This document shows, one piece after another, positions 27,625-35,992 of a stretch of 64,000 bases of DNA. The notes under the pieces were generated by a model, which worked only from the letters and a program-made list of their open reading frames with translations, was not told where the DNA came from and made no database searches. The DNA is from Agrobacterium leguminum (GTDB lineage Bacteria; Pseudomonadota; Alphaproteobacteria; Rhizobiales; Rhizobiaceae). The number at the start of each line of letters is the position of its first letter. Within the stretch, counting starts at the first letter, position 1. Where the stretch lies: the NCBI RefSeq assembly GCF_015704895.1, contig NZ_JADQWB010000007.1:62001-126000 (forward strand), written 5' to 3'. A program made the translations under genes and the position numbers.

Positions 27625-30054
27625 ATGGGTAATCCAGCAACTTCATTATCGTTCCCAGCCAGATTATGGCTGTTGGTGCTCGGCGCGGTCATCGTTGCCG
27701 CAGGCCTGTTCTTTGCCATTGGCGGCGGCCAGCTCGTGGCCCTTGGCGGCAGCCTTTATTTCATCGCGGCGGGTATCGGGCTGATTGTCTCCGGCCTGCT
27801 CATCCTGCTGCGCAAGCCTGCCGGCGCGCTTCTCTTCGGCCTCGTCTTCGTTCTCACCGGCGTCTGGGCGGTGTGGGAAGCCGGGTTGCACTTCTGGCCG
27901 CTCATTTCCCGTCTTCTGGCGATGGGTGTCGGCGCCACGGTCGTTGCGCTCTCCTATCCGCTCTTGCGCCGCGCGGCCGGCAAGGCCCCGGCATATGGCT
28001 CTTCTTTCACCATCGCCGCCATTCTTGCCATCGCTTCCGGTGCCGGTTTTGCCGGCATGTTCGTGCCGCATCCGACCGTCGCCTTCAATGGCGAGGCGGC
28101 CGCGCTGACGCCGGTAACTCCGGAAACGGAGCAGAAGAACTGGGAGCATTACGGCAATACATCCGGCGGCAGCCGCTTTGTCGCGCTTGACGAGATCACG
28201 CGTGATAACGTCAAGAACCTTGAAGTCGCATGGACCTATCATACCGGCGACACCCCCATCAGCCCCGGCGCGAATGGTGCGGAAGATCAGGAAACACCGC
28301 TGCAGGTTGGCGACACCGTGTTCCTTTGCACGCCGCACAATAATGTCATCGCCCTCGATGCCGATACCGGCGCTGAGAAGTGGAAGACGGAAATCAACGC
28401 GAAATCCTCCGTCTGGATGCGTTGCCGCGGCCTTGCCTATTTCGATGCGAAGGCGCCGCTGAAGCAGCCGACTGCGCCGGGCGCAACACCTGTCACGCCG
28501 GCGGTGGTGGCTGAAGGCGCGCTTTGCCAGCGCCGCATTCTGATAAACACCATCAATGCCGAATTGATCGCGCTCGATGCAGATACCGGCGCATTCTGCC
28601 CGGATTTCGGCACCAATGGTCGCGTCGATCTGAAGATCGGCCTCGGAAATGCGCCGGACCCGCAATATGTTCTGACCTCGGCTCCCACTCTTGCCGGCAC
28701 CACCGTCGTTGTCGGCGGCCGTATCGCCGACAACGTGCAGGTGGACATGCCCGGTGGCGTGATGCGCGGTTTCGATGTGGTGACCGGCGCGCTTCGCTGG
28801 GCCTTCGACCCCGGCAACCCGGAGATCACCGGACTGCCGCCCGAAGGGCAGACCTACACGCGCTCCACACCCAACGTCTGGGCATCCATGTCCTACGATC
28901 CGGAGCTGAACACCGTCTTCATGCCGGTCGGCAGCCCTTCGGTGGATTTGTACGGCGCGACGCGCACGCCGCTCGACCATAAATATGGTGCTTCGATGCT
29001 GGCGCTCGATGCCACCACCGGTCGGGAAAAGTGGGTCTACCAGACGGTTCATAACGACCTCTGGGATTTCGATGTGCCGATGCAGCCAAGCTTCATCGAT
29101 TTCCCGAAAGCGGATGGAACGACTGTTCCGGCACTGGTTTTCGGCACCAAGGCTGCCCAGATCTATGTCCTCGACCGGGCGACCGGCCAGCCGCTGACCA
29201 AGGTGGAAGAGGTTCCCGTCAAGCCTGCCAATATTCCGAACGAGCCCTATGCGCCCACACAGCCGCGCTCGGTCGGCATGCCTGAGATCGGCGCGCAGAC
29301 CCTGACGGAAGCGGACATGTGGGGTGCTACCCCATTTGACCAGCTTCTTTGCCGCATCGCCTTCAAGGGCATGCGCTACGAAGGGCTTTATACGGCGCCG
29401 GGTACGGACCTCTCCCTGTCGTTTCCGGGCTCGCTCGGCGGCATGAACTGGGGCGGTCTTTCGACGGACCCGACGACGAACACCATTTTCGTCAATGACA
29501 TGCGCCTCGGCCTCTGGATTCAGATGAAGGAAGCCGCGCCCAGCAAGGCGACGGCAAGCGGCGGCGAAAGTGTCAATACCGGCATGGGCCTCGTGCCGAT
29601 GAAGGGCACGCCCTATGCCGTCGACAAGAACCGTTTCCTTTCGGCTCTCGGCATTCCCTGCCAGGCTCCGCCCTATGGCACGATGACGGCCATCGACATG
29701 AAGACCCAGAAGATCAAGTGGCAGGTGCCTGTTGGCACCGTCGAGGATACGGGTCCGCTCGGCATCAAGATGGGCCTGCCCATCCCGATCGGCATGCCGA
29801 CGCTCGGCGGCACGCTTGCCACCCAGGGCGGTCTCGTCTTCATCGCCGGCACGCAGGATTATTATCTGCGCGCCTTCGATACGGCGACCGGCAAGGAAGT
29901 CTGGAAGGCCCGCCTTCCGGTCGGAAGCCAGGGCGGCCCGATGAGTTACAAGTCTCCGAAGACAGGCAAGCAATATGTGGTCATCTCGGCCGGCGGTGCA
30001 CGCCAGTCGCCCGATCGCGGCGACTATGTGATCGCCTATGCGCTACCGGATTGA
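27625..30054 (+). CDS. gcd: membrane-bound PQQ-dependent glucose dehydrogenase
   Basis: An 809-residue quinoprotein. About the first 140 residues give five hydrophobic helices that anchor it in the inner membrane and pass electrons to ubiquinone. The rest is a periplasmic beta-propeller with the PQQ-site blocks EHYGNTSGGSRF, WKTEINAKSSVWMRCRG and VHNDLWDFDVP, whose Asp matches the catalytic Asp of E. coli GCD. It oxidises aldoses such as glucose to the lactone outside the cytoplasm. The start at 27625 fits the family length of about 800. No PQQ synthesis genes are in the window; many agrobacteria are thought to need external PQQ. A strong terminator follows. Confidence 0.92.
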   Translation: MGNPATSLSFPARLWLLVLGAVIVAAGLFFAIGGGQLVALGGSLYFIAAGIGLIVSGLLILLRKPAGALLFGLVFVLTGVWAVWEAGLHFWPLISRLLAMGVGATVVALSYPLLRRAAGKAPAYGSSFTIAAILAIASGAGFAGMFVPHPTVAFNGEAAALTPVTPETEQKNWEHYGNTSGGSRFVALDEITRDNVKNLEVAWTYHTGDTPISPGANGAEDQETPLQVGDTVFLCTPHNNVIALDADTGAEKWKTEINAKSSVWMRCRGLAYFDAKAPLKQPTAPGATPVTPAVVAEGALCQRRILINTINAELIALDADTGAFCPDFGTNGRVDLKIGLGNAPDPQYVLTSAPTLAGTTVVVGGRIADNVQVDMPGGVMRGFDVVTGALRWAFDPGNPEITGLPPEGQTYTRSTPNVWASMSYDPELNTVFMPVGSPSVDLYGATRTPLDHKYGASMLALDATTGREKWVYQTVHNDLWDFDVPMQPSFIDFPKADGTTVPALVFGTKAAQIYVLDRATGQPLTKVEEVPVKPANIPNEPYAPTQPRSVGMPEIGAQTLTEADMWGATPFDQLLCRIAFKGMRYEGLYTAPGTDLSLSFPGSLGGMNWGGLSTDPTTNTIFVNDMRLGLWIQMKEAAPSKATASGGESVNTGMGLVPMKGTPYAVDKNRFLSALGIPCQAPPYGTMTAIDMKTQKIKWQVPVGTVEDTGPLGIKMGLPIPIGMPTLGGTLATQGGLVFIAGTQDYYLRAFDTATGKEVWKARLPVGSQGGPMSYKSPKTGKQYVVISAGGARQSPDRGDYVIAYALPD

Positions 30055-30081
30055 TCCGGACGGTTCATCGTTTTGAAAAGA

Positions 30082-30111
30082 AGCTCCGGGGCATGGTCCC
30101 GGGGCTTTTTC
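30082..30111 (+). terminator. terminator of gcd
   Basis: AGCTCCGGG (30082-30090) pairs with CCCGGGGCT (30098-30106) with one wobble, then TTTTT. Confidence 0.8.
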
Positions 30112-30272
30112 TTTGCCTGTGGTCGGTTTGAGCGGCCATTCCGTGCGGAACCTCGCATTCCCGCTTGCGTTAGGAAAACGGGCCTGCCGGCAAATGCCCC
30201 CGCCGTTCACCAAGCTTTCACAAGGCGAATTTATGAGCTTGCGCTTATCCGCCCGTGAACCGATGATGGCGG

Positions 30273-30306
30273 TATTTCGAAATATGTATATTGTCCGGCG
30301 CGCCGG
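30273..30306 (+). promoter_or_regulatory. two palindromes in the manC promoter region
   Basis: TATTTCGAAATA (30273-30284) and CCGGCGCGCCGG (30295-30306) are perfect 12-base palindromes 10 bases apart, with an AT-rich stretch between them and 30 bases before the manC start. They could be operator sites; no regulator can be named. Confidence 0.4.
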
Positions 30307-30335
30307 GAAATTTTTAGAGTTGGAAAGGTTTTGTT

Positions 30336-31766
30336 GTGAAGGAACACTCTCGAAAGATCACGCCGGTTCTTCTGGCCGGCGGTGCTGGTTCGCGGCTTTG
30401 GCCGGTATCGCGCGATCAGTTGCCCAAGCAGTTCCAGCCGCTGGTCGGCAATCTTTCGACCTATCAGCAGACGCTGCAGCGGGTGGGCGACAAGGGGCTT
30501 TATGCCGAGCCGCTGGTGATCACCAATGAGGATTTCCGTTTCTTCGCCCGCCGTCAGGCCGAAGAGATCGATCTGCCGGCAACCGTGGTGCTGGAGCCCG
30601 CCCGCCGCGACAGCGCCGCCGCCATGGCCGCCGCCGCCGTGCTGGCCGAGCGCCGCGAGCCCGGATGCCTGGTGCTGGCGCTTGCCGCCGATCATGTGGT
30701 GCTCGATGCCGACAAGTTCTCCGACGCCGTGAAACTCGGCGCAAAAGCCGCCGATCAGGGCAATATCGTCGTCTTCGGGCTGGTGCCGACCGAACCGCGC
30801 ACCTCCTACGGTTATATCAAGCCGGGCGAGGCGATCGACGGCGAAAAAGACCTCAGCGCCGTCGACGCCTTCGTGGAAAAGCCGGATATGAAGACGGCGA
30901 TCTCCTATCTGGAAAAGGGTTATCTCTGGAATTCCGGCAACTTCCTGTTCCGCTCCGATGTGATGATCGCCGAACTGAAGGCCTTCGCCCCGGAGATTCT
31001 TGCGGCGGTGACGCAGGCGGTCGAGCAATATGAAAGCGACCTCGGCTTCGTGCGCCTGCATCAGGCAAGTTTCGAGGCCTCGCCGAAAAACTCCATCGAC
31101 TATGCGGTGATCGAGAAGACCAAACGCATGGCGGTGGTGCATGGCCATTTCCGCTGGTCGGATATAGGCAGCTGGGATGCGATCTGGGAGATCGCCGACA
31201 AGCGCGGCAACGACAATGCGCTGGAAGGCAACGGCGTCTTCATCGATTCCGAAGGCTGCCTCATCCATTCGACGCAATTGCTGACGACGGTGGTGGGCGC
31301 CAAAGACATGGTGGTGGTGGCCACCAAGGATGCGGTTCTGGTGGTGCCGAAAAACCGGGTGCAGGATGTGAAGGGTCTGGTGGAGACGCTGAAGGACGGC
31401 GAACACGCACCGCAGACGCAAAGCCACAAACGCGTCTATCGCCCCTGGGGTTATATCGAACACATGTATGTGGACGAGCGTTACCGGGTGGGCCACATCA
31501 CGGTCGATCCCGGCCACCGCATCTCGTTCCAGAAACATTATCATCGCTCGGAACACTGGATCGTCGTCAAGGGCACGGCGACGGTGACGATCGGCGAAGA
31601 GACGAAGTTGCTGACGGAGAACCAGTCGGTCTATATCCCGATCGGCCAGCCGCACCGGCTTGCCAATGAGGGGCAGATCCCGCTCGAACTGGTCGAAATC
31701 CAGACCGGAGCCTATATCGGCGAGGATGATGTCATCCGTATCGAGGACGATTATAAAAGGCAATAG
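30336..31766 (+). CDS. manC: mannose-1-phosphate guanylyltransferase / mannose-6-phosphate isomerase
   Basis: A 476-residue bifunctional enzyme of the AlgA/ManC/XanB type. The nucleotidyltransferase part (about 1-290) has LLAGGAGSRLWPVSRDQLPK, the GMP pyrophosphorylase signature, plus FVEKP and SIDYAV.EK. The C-terminal cupin (about 350-476) has RPWGYIEH, HYHRSEHWIVV and YIPIGQPHRL, with the metal His residues of type II mannose-6-phosphate isomerase. It makes GDP-mannose, the donor for fucose- or mannose-containing surface polysaccharides. Start is a GTG at 30336 with GGAAAGG seven bases upstream. It is a single-gene unit ended by a terminator; its polysaccharide partners lie elsewhere. Confidence 0.92.
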   Translation: MKEHSRKITPVLLAGGAGSRLWPVSRDQLPKQFQPLVGNLSTYQQTLQRVGDKGLYAEPLVITNEDFRFFARRQAEEIDLPATVVLEPARRDSAAAMAAAAVLAERREPGCLVLALAADHVVLDADKFSDAVKLGAKAADQGNIVVFGLVPTEPRTSYGYIKPGEAIDGEKDLSAVDAFVEKPDMKTAISYLEKGYLWNSGNFLFRSDVMIAELKAFAPEILAAVTQAVEQYESDLGFVRLHQASFEASPKNSIDYAVIEKTKRMAVVHGHFRWSDIGSWDAIWEIADKRGNDNALEGNGVFIDSEGCLIHSTQLLTTVVGAKDMVVVATKDAVLVVPKNRVQDVKGLVETLKDGEHAPQTQSHKRVYRPWGYIEHMYVDERYRVGHITVDPGHRISFQKHYHRSEHWIVVKGTATVTIGEETKLLTENQSVYIPIGQPHRLANEGQIPLELVEIQTGAYIGEDDVIRIEDDYKRQ

Positions 31767-31793
31767 AACTGCCCCAGCGCCGAAGGTTTAGGG

Positions 31794-31826
31794 AAGGTGA
31801 GCGGATAGTTGTCCGGCTCGCCTTTT
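31794..31826 (+). terminator. terminator of manC
   Basis: AAGGTGAGC (31794-31802) pairs with GCTCGCCTT (31816-31824) with one wobble, and an inner GGA/TCC extends the stem. A short T-run follows. Confidence 0.65.
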
Positions 31827-31830
31827 CGGC

Positions 31831-32553
31831 TCAGGAGATCAGCGCGTTCACGCAATGGGCAAGGGCATGGGAAAGCATCGCTGCCTCCAGCCCCCGACGC
31901 CAGAACAGCCATCCGAACAGCAGGCCGGGAATGAAATTGGTGAGCAGGACTGCAAGGATCAGCGCCGCTTGCGGTTGAGCGACAATCGCAAACAGAAACG
32001 GCAGATGACCGGCGGCGAAGAGTGCCGCCGCCAGAAGGATGGCGGCCCACAAAATCACCGGTCGAATCTGTTCTCTTCCTGTCATGCGCCAGAACGCCCA
32101 GGCGAAAAACGACATCAGGCCCCATCGGGTCAATAGCTCTTCCGTGATCCCGCCATAGAGAATCCGGGTCACCAGCGGGACATTAAATGCGGTCATTCTT
32201 GCCACGGTGGCCGCATCCGCGACCGATGGCAGGATCGCCGATGAATAGGCGATCATCAGCAGGCCGACGGCAATGCCCACGGCCAGTGCGGGCGGCACCT
32301 GTGTTCGCAGCACCGCTCGCGGGTTGCCACCCGTCAGCCAGCTATCGACCAAGGGCGCGCCAAGCCCGAGTTTTGCGGCCAGAGCCTGACCGGTTGCAGC
32401 CGCCGCGATGGTCAGCATTGCCGGCTGGATGAGGATCAGCAGGCGCATTCCGAATGAAAGTTGCTGTCCCGGTACAAGCTGTTCAAATGTCGCCAATAAA
32501 AGCGATGCGACACCGGCCAGTCCGATGACCAAAAGAATATGCCAGCGCTTCAT
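31831..32553 (-). CDS. CPBP-family intramembrane metalloprotease
   Basis: A 240-residue membrane protein with about seven helices and the CPBP (CAAX protease/bacteriocin-processing) motifs in order: TEELLTRWG with Glu138-Glu139 and Arg143, FAAGHLPF with His183, and the last-helix HALAH with His229 and His233. These residues form the metal or catalytic site in Rce1-type proteases. Bacterial substrates are mostly unknown. It is monocistronic, convergent to manC and divergent from the sugar ABC operon, with no obvious functional link. Confidence 0.85.
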   Translation of the reverse strand: MKRWHILLVIGLAGVASLLLATFEQLVPGQQLSFGMRLLILIQPAMLTIAAAATGQALAAKLGLGAPLVDSWLTGGNPRAVLRTQVPPALAVGIAVGLLMIAYSSAILPSVADAATVARMTAFNVPLVTRILYGGITEELLTRWGLMSFFAWAFWRMTGREQIRPVILWAAILLAAALFAAGHLPFLFAIVAQPQAALILAVLLTNFIPGLLFGWLFWRRGLEAAMLSHALAHCVNALIS

Positions 32554-32704
32554 GGTCTCTTCACCTGTTTTCCTCGCTGCGAAGTTTTGTAAGAGACTGG
32601 CATTGCGTGTGGATTACGCAGCGCAATCCCCTGTGTCGCAAGCTTATTCGGCGCATTTTCCAATGGTTCGAAATGCCTCCTGAGGGCGCTGTGAGATTCG
32701 TATT

Positions 32705-32720
32705 TTAGGCGGTTGCCTAA
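32705..32720 (+). promoter_or_regulatory. palindrome upstream of the glucose-type ABC operon
   Basis: TTAGGC-GGTT-GCCTAA is a perfect inverted repeat 55 bases before the binding-protein start, in an AT-rich promoter-like stretch; a possible operator. Confidence 0.45.
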
Positions 32721-32745
32721 TCAAAAATCTTCGCATACGTTCCAA

Positions 32746-32759
32746 CTGCAACGTTTCAG
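32746..32759 (+). promoter_or_regulatory. LacI-type operator-like site 1
   Basis: CTGCAACGTTTCAG is a 14-base near-palindrome centred on CG, one mismatched pair, ending 15 bases before the binding-protein start. It differs by two bases from a perfect palindrome in the same operon at 34126-34139. Confidence 0.5.
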
Positions 32760-32774
32760 TGAGGGAGGAGACTC

Positions 32775-34007
32775 ATGCGAATGCGTGTTATTTCTGCGGC
32801 CTTTTTGGCCAGCGTCATGATTCCGGCGGGTGTCGCCGGGGCCACCGATCTTGAGGTGACCCATTGGTGGACATCGGGCGGCGAAGCCGCAGCGGTGGCC
32901 GAACTGGCCAAGGCTTTCGACGCCACCGGCAACAAATGGGTGGATGGCGCGATTGCCGGTTCGGGCGGCACGGCCCGTCCGATCATGATCAGCCGCATCA
33001 CCGGCGGCGACCCGATGGGCGCGACCCAGTTCAACCACGGCCGTCAGGCGGAAGAGCTGGTGCAGGCAGGTCTGATGCGCGACCTGTCCGATGTTGCCGC
33101 AAAGGGCAACTGGAAGGACGTCATCAAGCCGGCAAGCCTGCTCGACAGCTGCACCATCGACGGCAAGATTTACTGCGCGCCGGTCAACATCCATTCCTGG
33201 CAATGGCTGTGGCTTTCCAATGAAGCCTTCAAGAAGGCGGGCGTCGAAGTTCCGAAGAACTGGACGGAATTTGTCGCCGCCGCGCCGGCGCTGAAAAAGG
33301 CTGGCATCCAGCCGCTCGCGCTCGGTGGGCAGGCATGGCAGGCCAACGGCCTGTTCGACACGCTGACGCTTTCGATCGGCGGCAAGGATCTTTATCAGAA
33401 AGTCTATGGCGACAAGGATGCCGAGGCGGCAGCCGGGCCCGAGATGGCGAAGATTTTCGCGGCTGCCGTCGAGGCGCGCGATATGGCCAAGGGCACCAAT
33501 GTTCAGGACTGGAACCAGGCCACCAACATGGTGATCACCGGCAAGGCCGGCGGCCAGATCATGGGTGACTGGGCACAGGGTGAATTCCAGCTTGCCAACC
33601 AGAAGGCCGGCACGGATTACACCTGCCTGCCGGGTCTCGGCCTCAACGATTACATAACCACCGGCGGCGACGCTTTCTATTTCCCGCTCCTGAAGGATGA
33701 GGCGAAATCCAAGGCGCAGGATGTGCTGGCCGAAACCATCGTCGATCCGAAAACCCAGGTTGCTTTCAACCTCAAGAAGGGTTCGCTGCCGATCCGTGGC
33801 GACGTCGATCTCAACGCCGCCAATGACTGCATGAAGAAGGGTCTCGAAATTCTGGCCAAGGGTAATGCGCTGACCAGCACCGACCAGCTGATTTCCGCCG
33901 ATACGCAGAAACAGAAGGAAGACCTGATGGCGGAATTCTTCGCGGGCTCGATGTCGGCGGAAGACGGGCAGAAGCGCTTCGCGGACATTATCGGTTCGGC
34001 GGACTGA
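32775..34007 (+). CDS. sugar ABC transporter substrate-binding protein, glucose/mannose type (CUT1)
   Basis: A 410-residue periplasmic binding protein of SBP family 1. The signal peptide ends at AGVAGA. HWWTSGGEAAAV, CAPVNIHSWQW, ITGKAGGQIMGDWAQGEF and the late KKGSLPIR are very like the glucose-binding proteins of Thermus and the Pseudomonas GtsA group, so glucose or a close hexose is the first guess. GGGAGGAG precedes the ATG. It heads an operon of two permeases, an ATPase, a TIM-barrel isomerase and an oxidoreductase. A hairpin after the gene probably raises its expression over that of the permeases. Confidence 0.9.
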   Translation: MRMRVISAAFLASVMIPAGVAGATDLEVTHWWTSGGEAAAVAELAKAFDATGNKWVDGAIAGSGGTARPIMISRITGGDPMGATQFNHGRQAEELVQAGLMRDLSDVAAKGNWKDVIKPASLLDSCTIDGKIYCAPVNIHSWQWLWLSNEAFKKAGVEVPKNWTEFVAAAPALKKAGIQPLALGGQAWQANGLFDTLTLSIGGKDLYQKVYGDKDAEAAAGPEMAKIFAAAVEARDMAKGTNVQDWNQATNMVITGKAGGQIMGDWAQGEFQLANQKAGTDYTCLPGLGLNDYITTGGDAFYFPLLKDEAKSKAQDVLAETIVDPKTQVAFNLKKGSLPIRGDVDLNAANDCMKKGLEILAKGNALTSTDQLISADTQKQKEDLMAEFFAGSMSAEDGQKRFADIIGSAD

Positions 34008-34025
34008 GTGTGATCTCTCCGGGTG

Positions 34026-34052
34026 GGAAAGCGGTTCGCCGCTTTCCTTTCC
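34026..34052 (+). terminator. hairpin after the binding-protein gene
   Basis: GGAAAGCGG (34026-34034) and CCGCTTTCC (34039-34047) form a perfect stem closed by a TTCG tetraloop, then TTTCC. Probably a message stabiliser or partial terminator. Confidence 0.65.
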
Positions 34053-34125
34053 AGCGTCCTGCCTGTGCAACAATCACCAGCACGGGCAGGGGTTTCATGC
34101 GGTGAGGCTTTTGCCTGACTGTTGA

Positions 34126-34139
34126 CTGTAACGTTACAG
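34126..34139 (+). promoter_or_regulatory. LacI-type operator-like site 2
   Basis: CTGTAACGTTACAG is a perfect 14-base palindrome with the central CG typical of LacI-family operators, 12 bases before the first permease start. It may regulate an internal promoter or block ribosome access. Confidence 0.55.
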
Positions 34140-34150
34140 GATGAGGTAAC

Positions 34151-35053
34151 ATGGCGGGTCAAGCGCGCTCGGGGCGCCCCAACCAGCTTTTCCGCAATCT
34201 CAATTCCAAGATTGCCTCCATTCCCATGATACTGACCGCCATGGTGATCTTCCTCGGCGGAACGATCTGGACCGTGGTTTATTCCTTCACCAATTCAAAG
34301 CTTCTGCCGCGCGCGAGTTTCATCGGTTTCGATCAATATGAGCGGCTGTGGGCAGCACCACGCTGGATCGTTTCCATCCAGAATCTGGCGATCTACGGCA
34401 TTTTGTCTTTGATTTTCAGTCTCGTCATCGGCTTCGTGTTGGCGGCGCTGATGGATCAGAAAATCCGTTTCGAAAACACCTTCCGCACCATTTTCCTCTA
34501 TCCTTTCGCCCTGTCCTTCATTGTCACAGGCCTCGTCTGGCAATGGCTGCTGAACCCGGAATTCGGCATCCAGTCCGTGGTTCGCTCGATGGGCTGGGAA
34601 AGTTTCACCTTCGATCCGCTCTATAACTCCCAGATCGTCATCTACGGTATCCTGATCGCGGCACTCTGGCAGGGCACGGGGCTCGTCATGTGCCTGATGC
34701 TGGCCGGTCTTCGCGGTATCGACGAGGACATCTGGAAAGCGACGCGCGTCGACGGCATTCCGATGTGGAAGACCTATATTCTCATCATCATTCCCATGAT
34801 GCGGCCGGTCTTCATCACCACGCTGGTCATCATCGCCAGCGGCATCGTCAAGGTCTACGATCTGGTGGTGGCGCAGACCAGCGGCGGGCCGGGCATCGCT
34901 TCTGAAGTGCCGGCGAAATATGTCTATGACTACATGTTCCAGGCGCAGAACCTGGGGCAGGGCTTTGCCGCCTCGACCATGATGCTTCTGACTGTCGCCA
35001 TTATCATCATTCCATGGGCCTACCTCGAATTCGGAGGCAAGAAGCGTGGCTAA
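34151..35053 (+). CDS. sugar ABC transporter permease 1 (MalF/UgpA type)
   Basis: A 300-residue inner-membrane permease with six helices. The EAA loop is IWKATRVDGIPMWKTYILIIIPMMRP without the initial EAA, normal for some CUT1 permeases. It forms the channel with the following permease, whose start overlaps its end by eight bases. Start at 34151, with AGGATGAGG upstream. Confidence 0.92.
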   Translation: MAGQARSGRPNQLFRNLNSKIASIPMILTAMVIFLGGTIWTVVYSFTNSKLLPRASFIGFDQYERLWAAPRWIVSIQNLAIYGILSLIFSLVIGFVLAALMDQKIRFENTFRTIFLYPFALSFIVTGLVWQWLLNPEFGIQSVVRSMGWESFTFDPLYNSQIVIYGILIAALWQGTGLVMCLMLAGLRGIDEDIWKATRVDGIPMWKTYILIIIPMMRPVFITTLVIIASGIVKVYDLVVAQTSGGPGIASEVPAKYVYDYMFQAQNLGQGFAASTMMLLTVAIIIIPWAYLEFGGKKRG

Positions 35054-35987
35054 TATCAGCACATTAAACACGGTCGTGGCCGCCACCGATGCGGTTGCCA
35101 AAGATCTTTCCGGCCCGCGCGGCAGGAAGCCGAGGAAGACCTTTTCCCGCCGCAACATCATTCTTTACGGCACGCTGTTCGTGGCTGCTGCCTATTATCT
35201 GCTGCCGCTTTACGTGATGGTCGTCACCTCGCTGAAAGGCATGCCGGAAATCCGTCTCGGCAACATCTTCGCGCCGCCGGTGGAAATCACCTTCGAGCCG
35301 TGGGTGAAGGCCTGGGCCAATGCCTGCACGGGCTTGAACTGCGACGGACTTTCGCGCGGCTTCTGGAATTCCGTGCGCATCCTCGTGCCTTCGGTGGTGA
35401 TCTCGATCGTCGTCGCTTCCGTCAGCGGCTACGCCATGGCCAACTGGAAGTTCAAGGGGTCGGAGCTGTTCTTCTCGATCCTCATCATCGGCGCTTTCAT
35501 ACCCTATCAGGTGATGATCTATCCGATCGTCATCGTGCTGCGGGAAATGGGCGTTTATGGCACGCTGACCGGTCTCGTCATCGTGCACACCATCTTCGGC
35601 ATGCCGATCCTGACGCTGCTGTTCCGCAACTACTTCGCCTCGCTGCCGGAAGAACTGTTCAAGGCGGCGCGCATCGATGGCGCGAATTTCTGGCAGATCT
35701 ATTTCCGCATCATGCTGCCCATGTCGCTGCCGATCTTCGTTGTCGCGATGATCCTGCAGGTGACCGGTATCTGGAATGACTTCCTGTTCGGCGTGGTGTT
35801 CACGCGGCCGGAATATTATCCGATGACGGTGCAGCTCAATAATATCGTCAACTCCGTGCAGGGCGTGAAGGAATATAACGTCAACATGGCCGCAACCCTT
35901 CTGACGGGTGCCGTGCCGCTGATCGTTTATTTCGTCTCCGGCAGGCTTTTCGTCCGCGGCATTGCCGCAGGCGCAGTAAAAGGTTGA
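35046..35987 (+). CDS. sugar ABC transporter permease 2 (MalG type)
   Basis: A 313-residue permease with six helices; the EAA loop reads LFKAARIDGANFWQIYFRIMLP. The first 35 residues are a polar extension before the first helix (RKTFSRRNIILYG). Its start codon is a GTG inside the end of permease 1, eight bases of overlap, implying coupled translation. Confidence 0.92.
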   Translation: MANISTLNTVVAATDAVAKDLSGPRGRKPRKTFSRRNIILYGTLFVAAAYYLLPLYVMVVTSLKGMPEIRLGNIFAPPVEITFEPWVKAWANACTGLNCDGLSRGFWNSVRILVPSVVISIVVASVSGYAMANWKFKGSELFFSILIIGAFIPYQVMIYPIVIVLREMGVYGTLTGLVIVHTIFGMPILTLLFRNYFASLPEELFKAARIDGANFWQIYFRIMLPMSLPIFVVAMILQVTGIWNDFLFGVVFTRPEYYPMTVQLNNIVNSVQGVKEYNVNMAATLLTGAVPLIVYFVSGRLFVRGIAAGAVKG

Positions 35988-35992
35988 GCTAT

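Noticed and set aside
27664..29973. 769-codon open frame antisense to gcd
   Set aside because: High-GC genes create long antisense frames; gcd has full family motifs, and this frame has unlikely composition (very rich in Arg, His, Asp, Gly).
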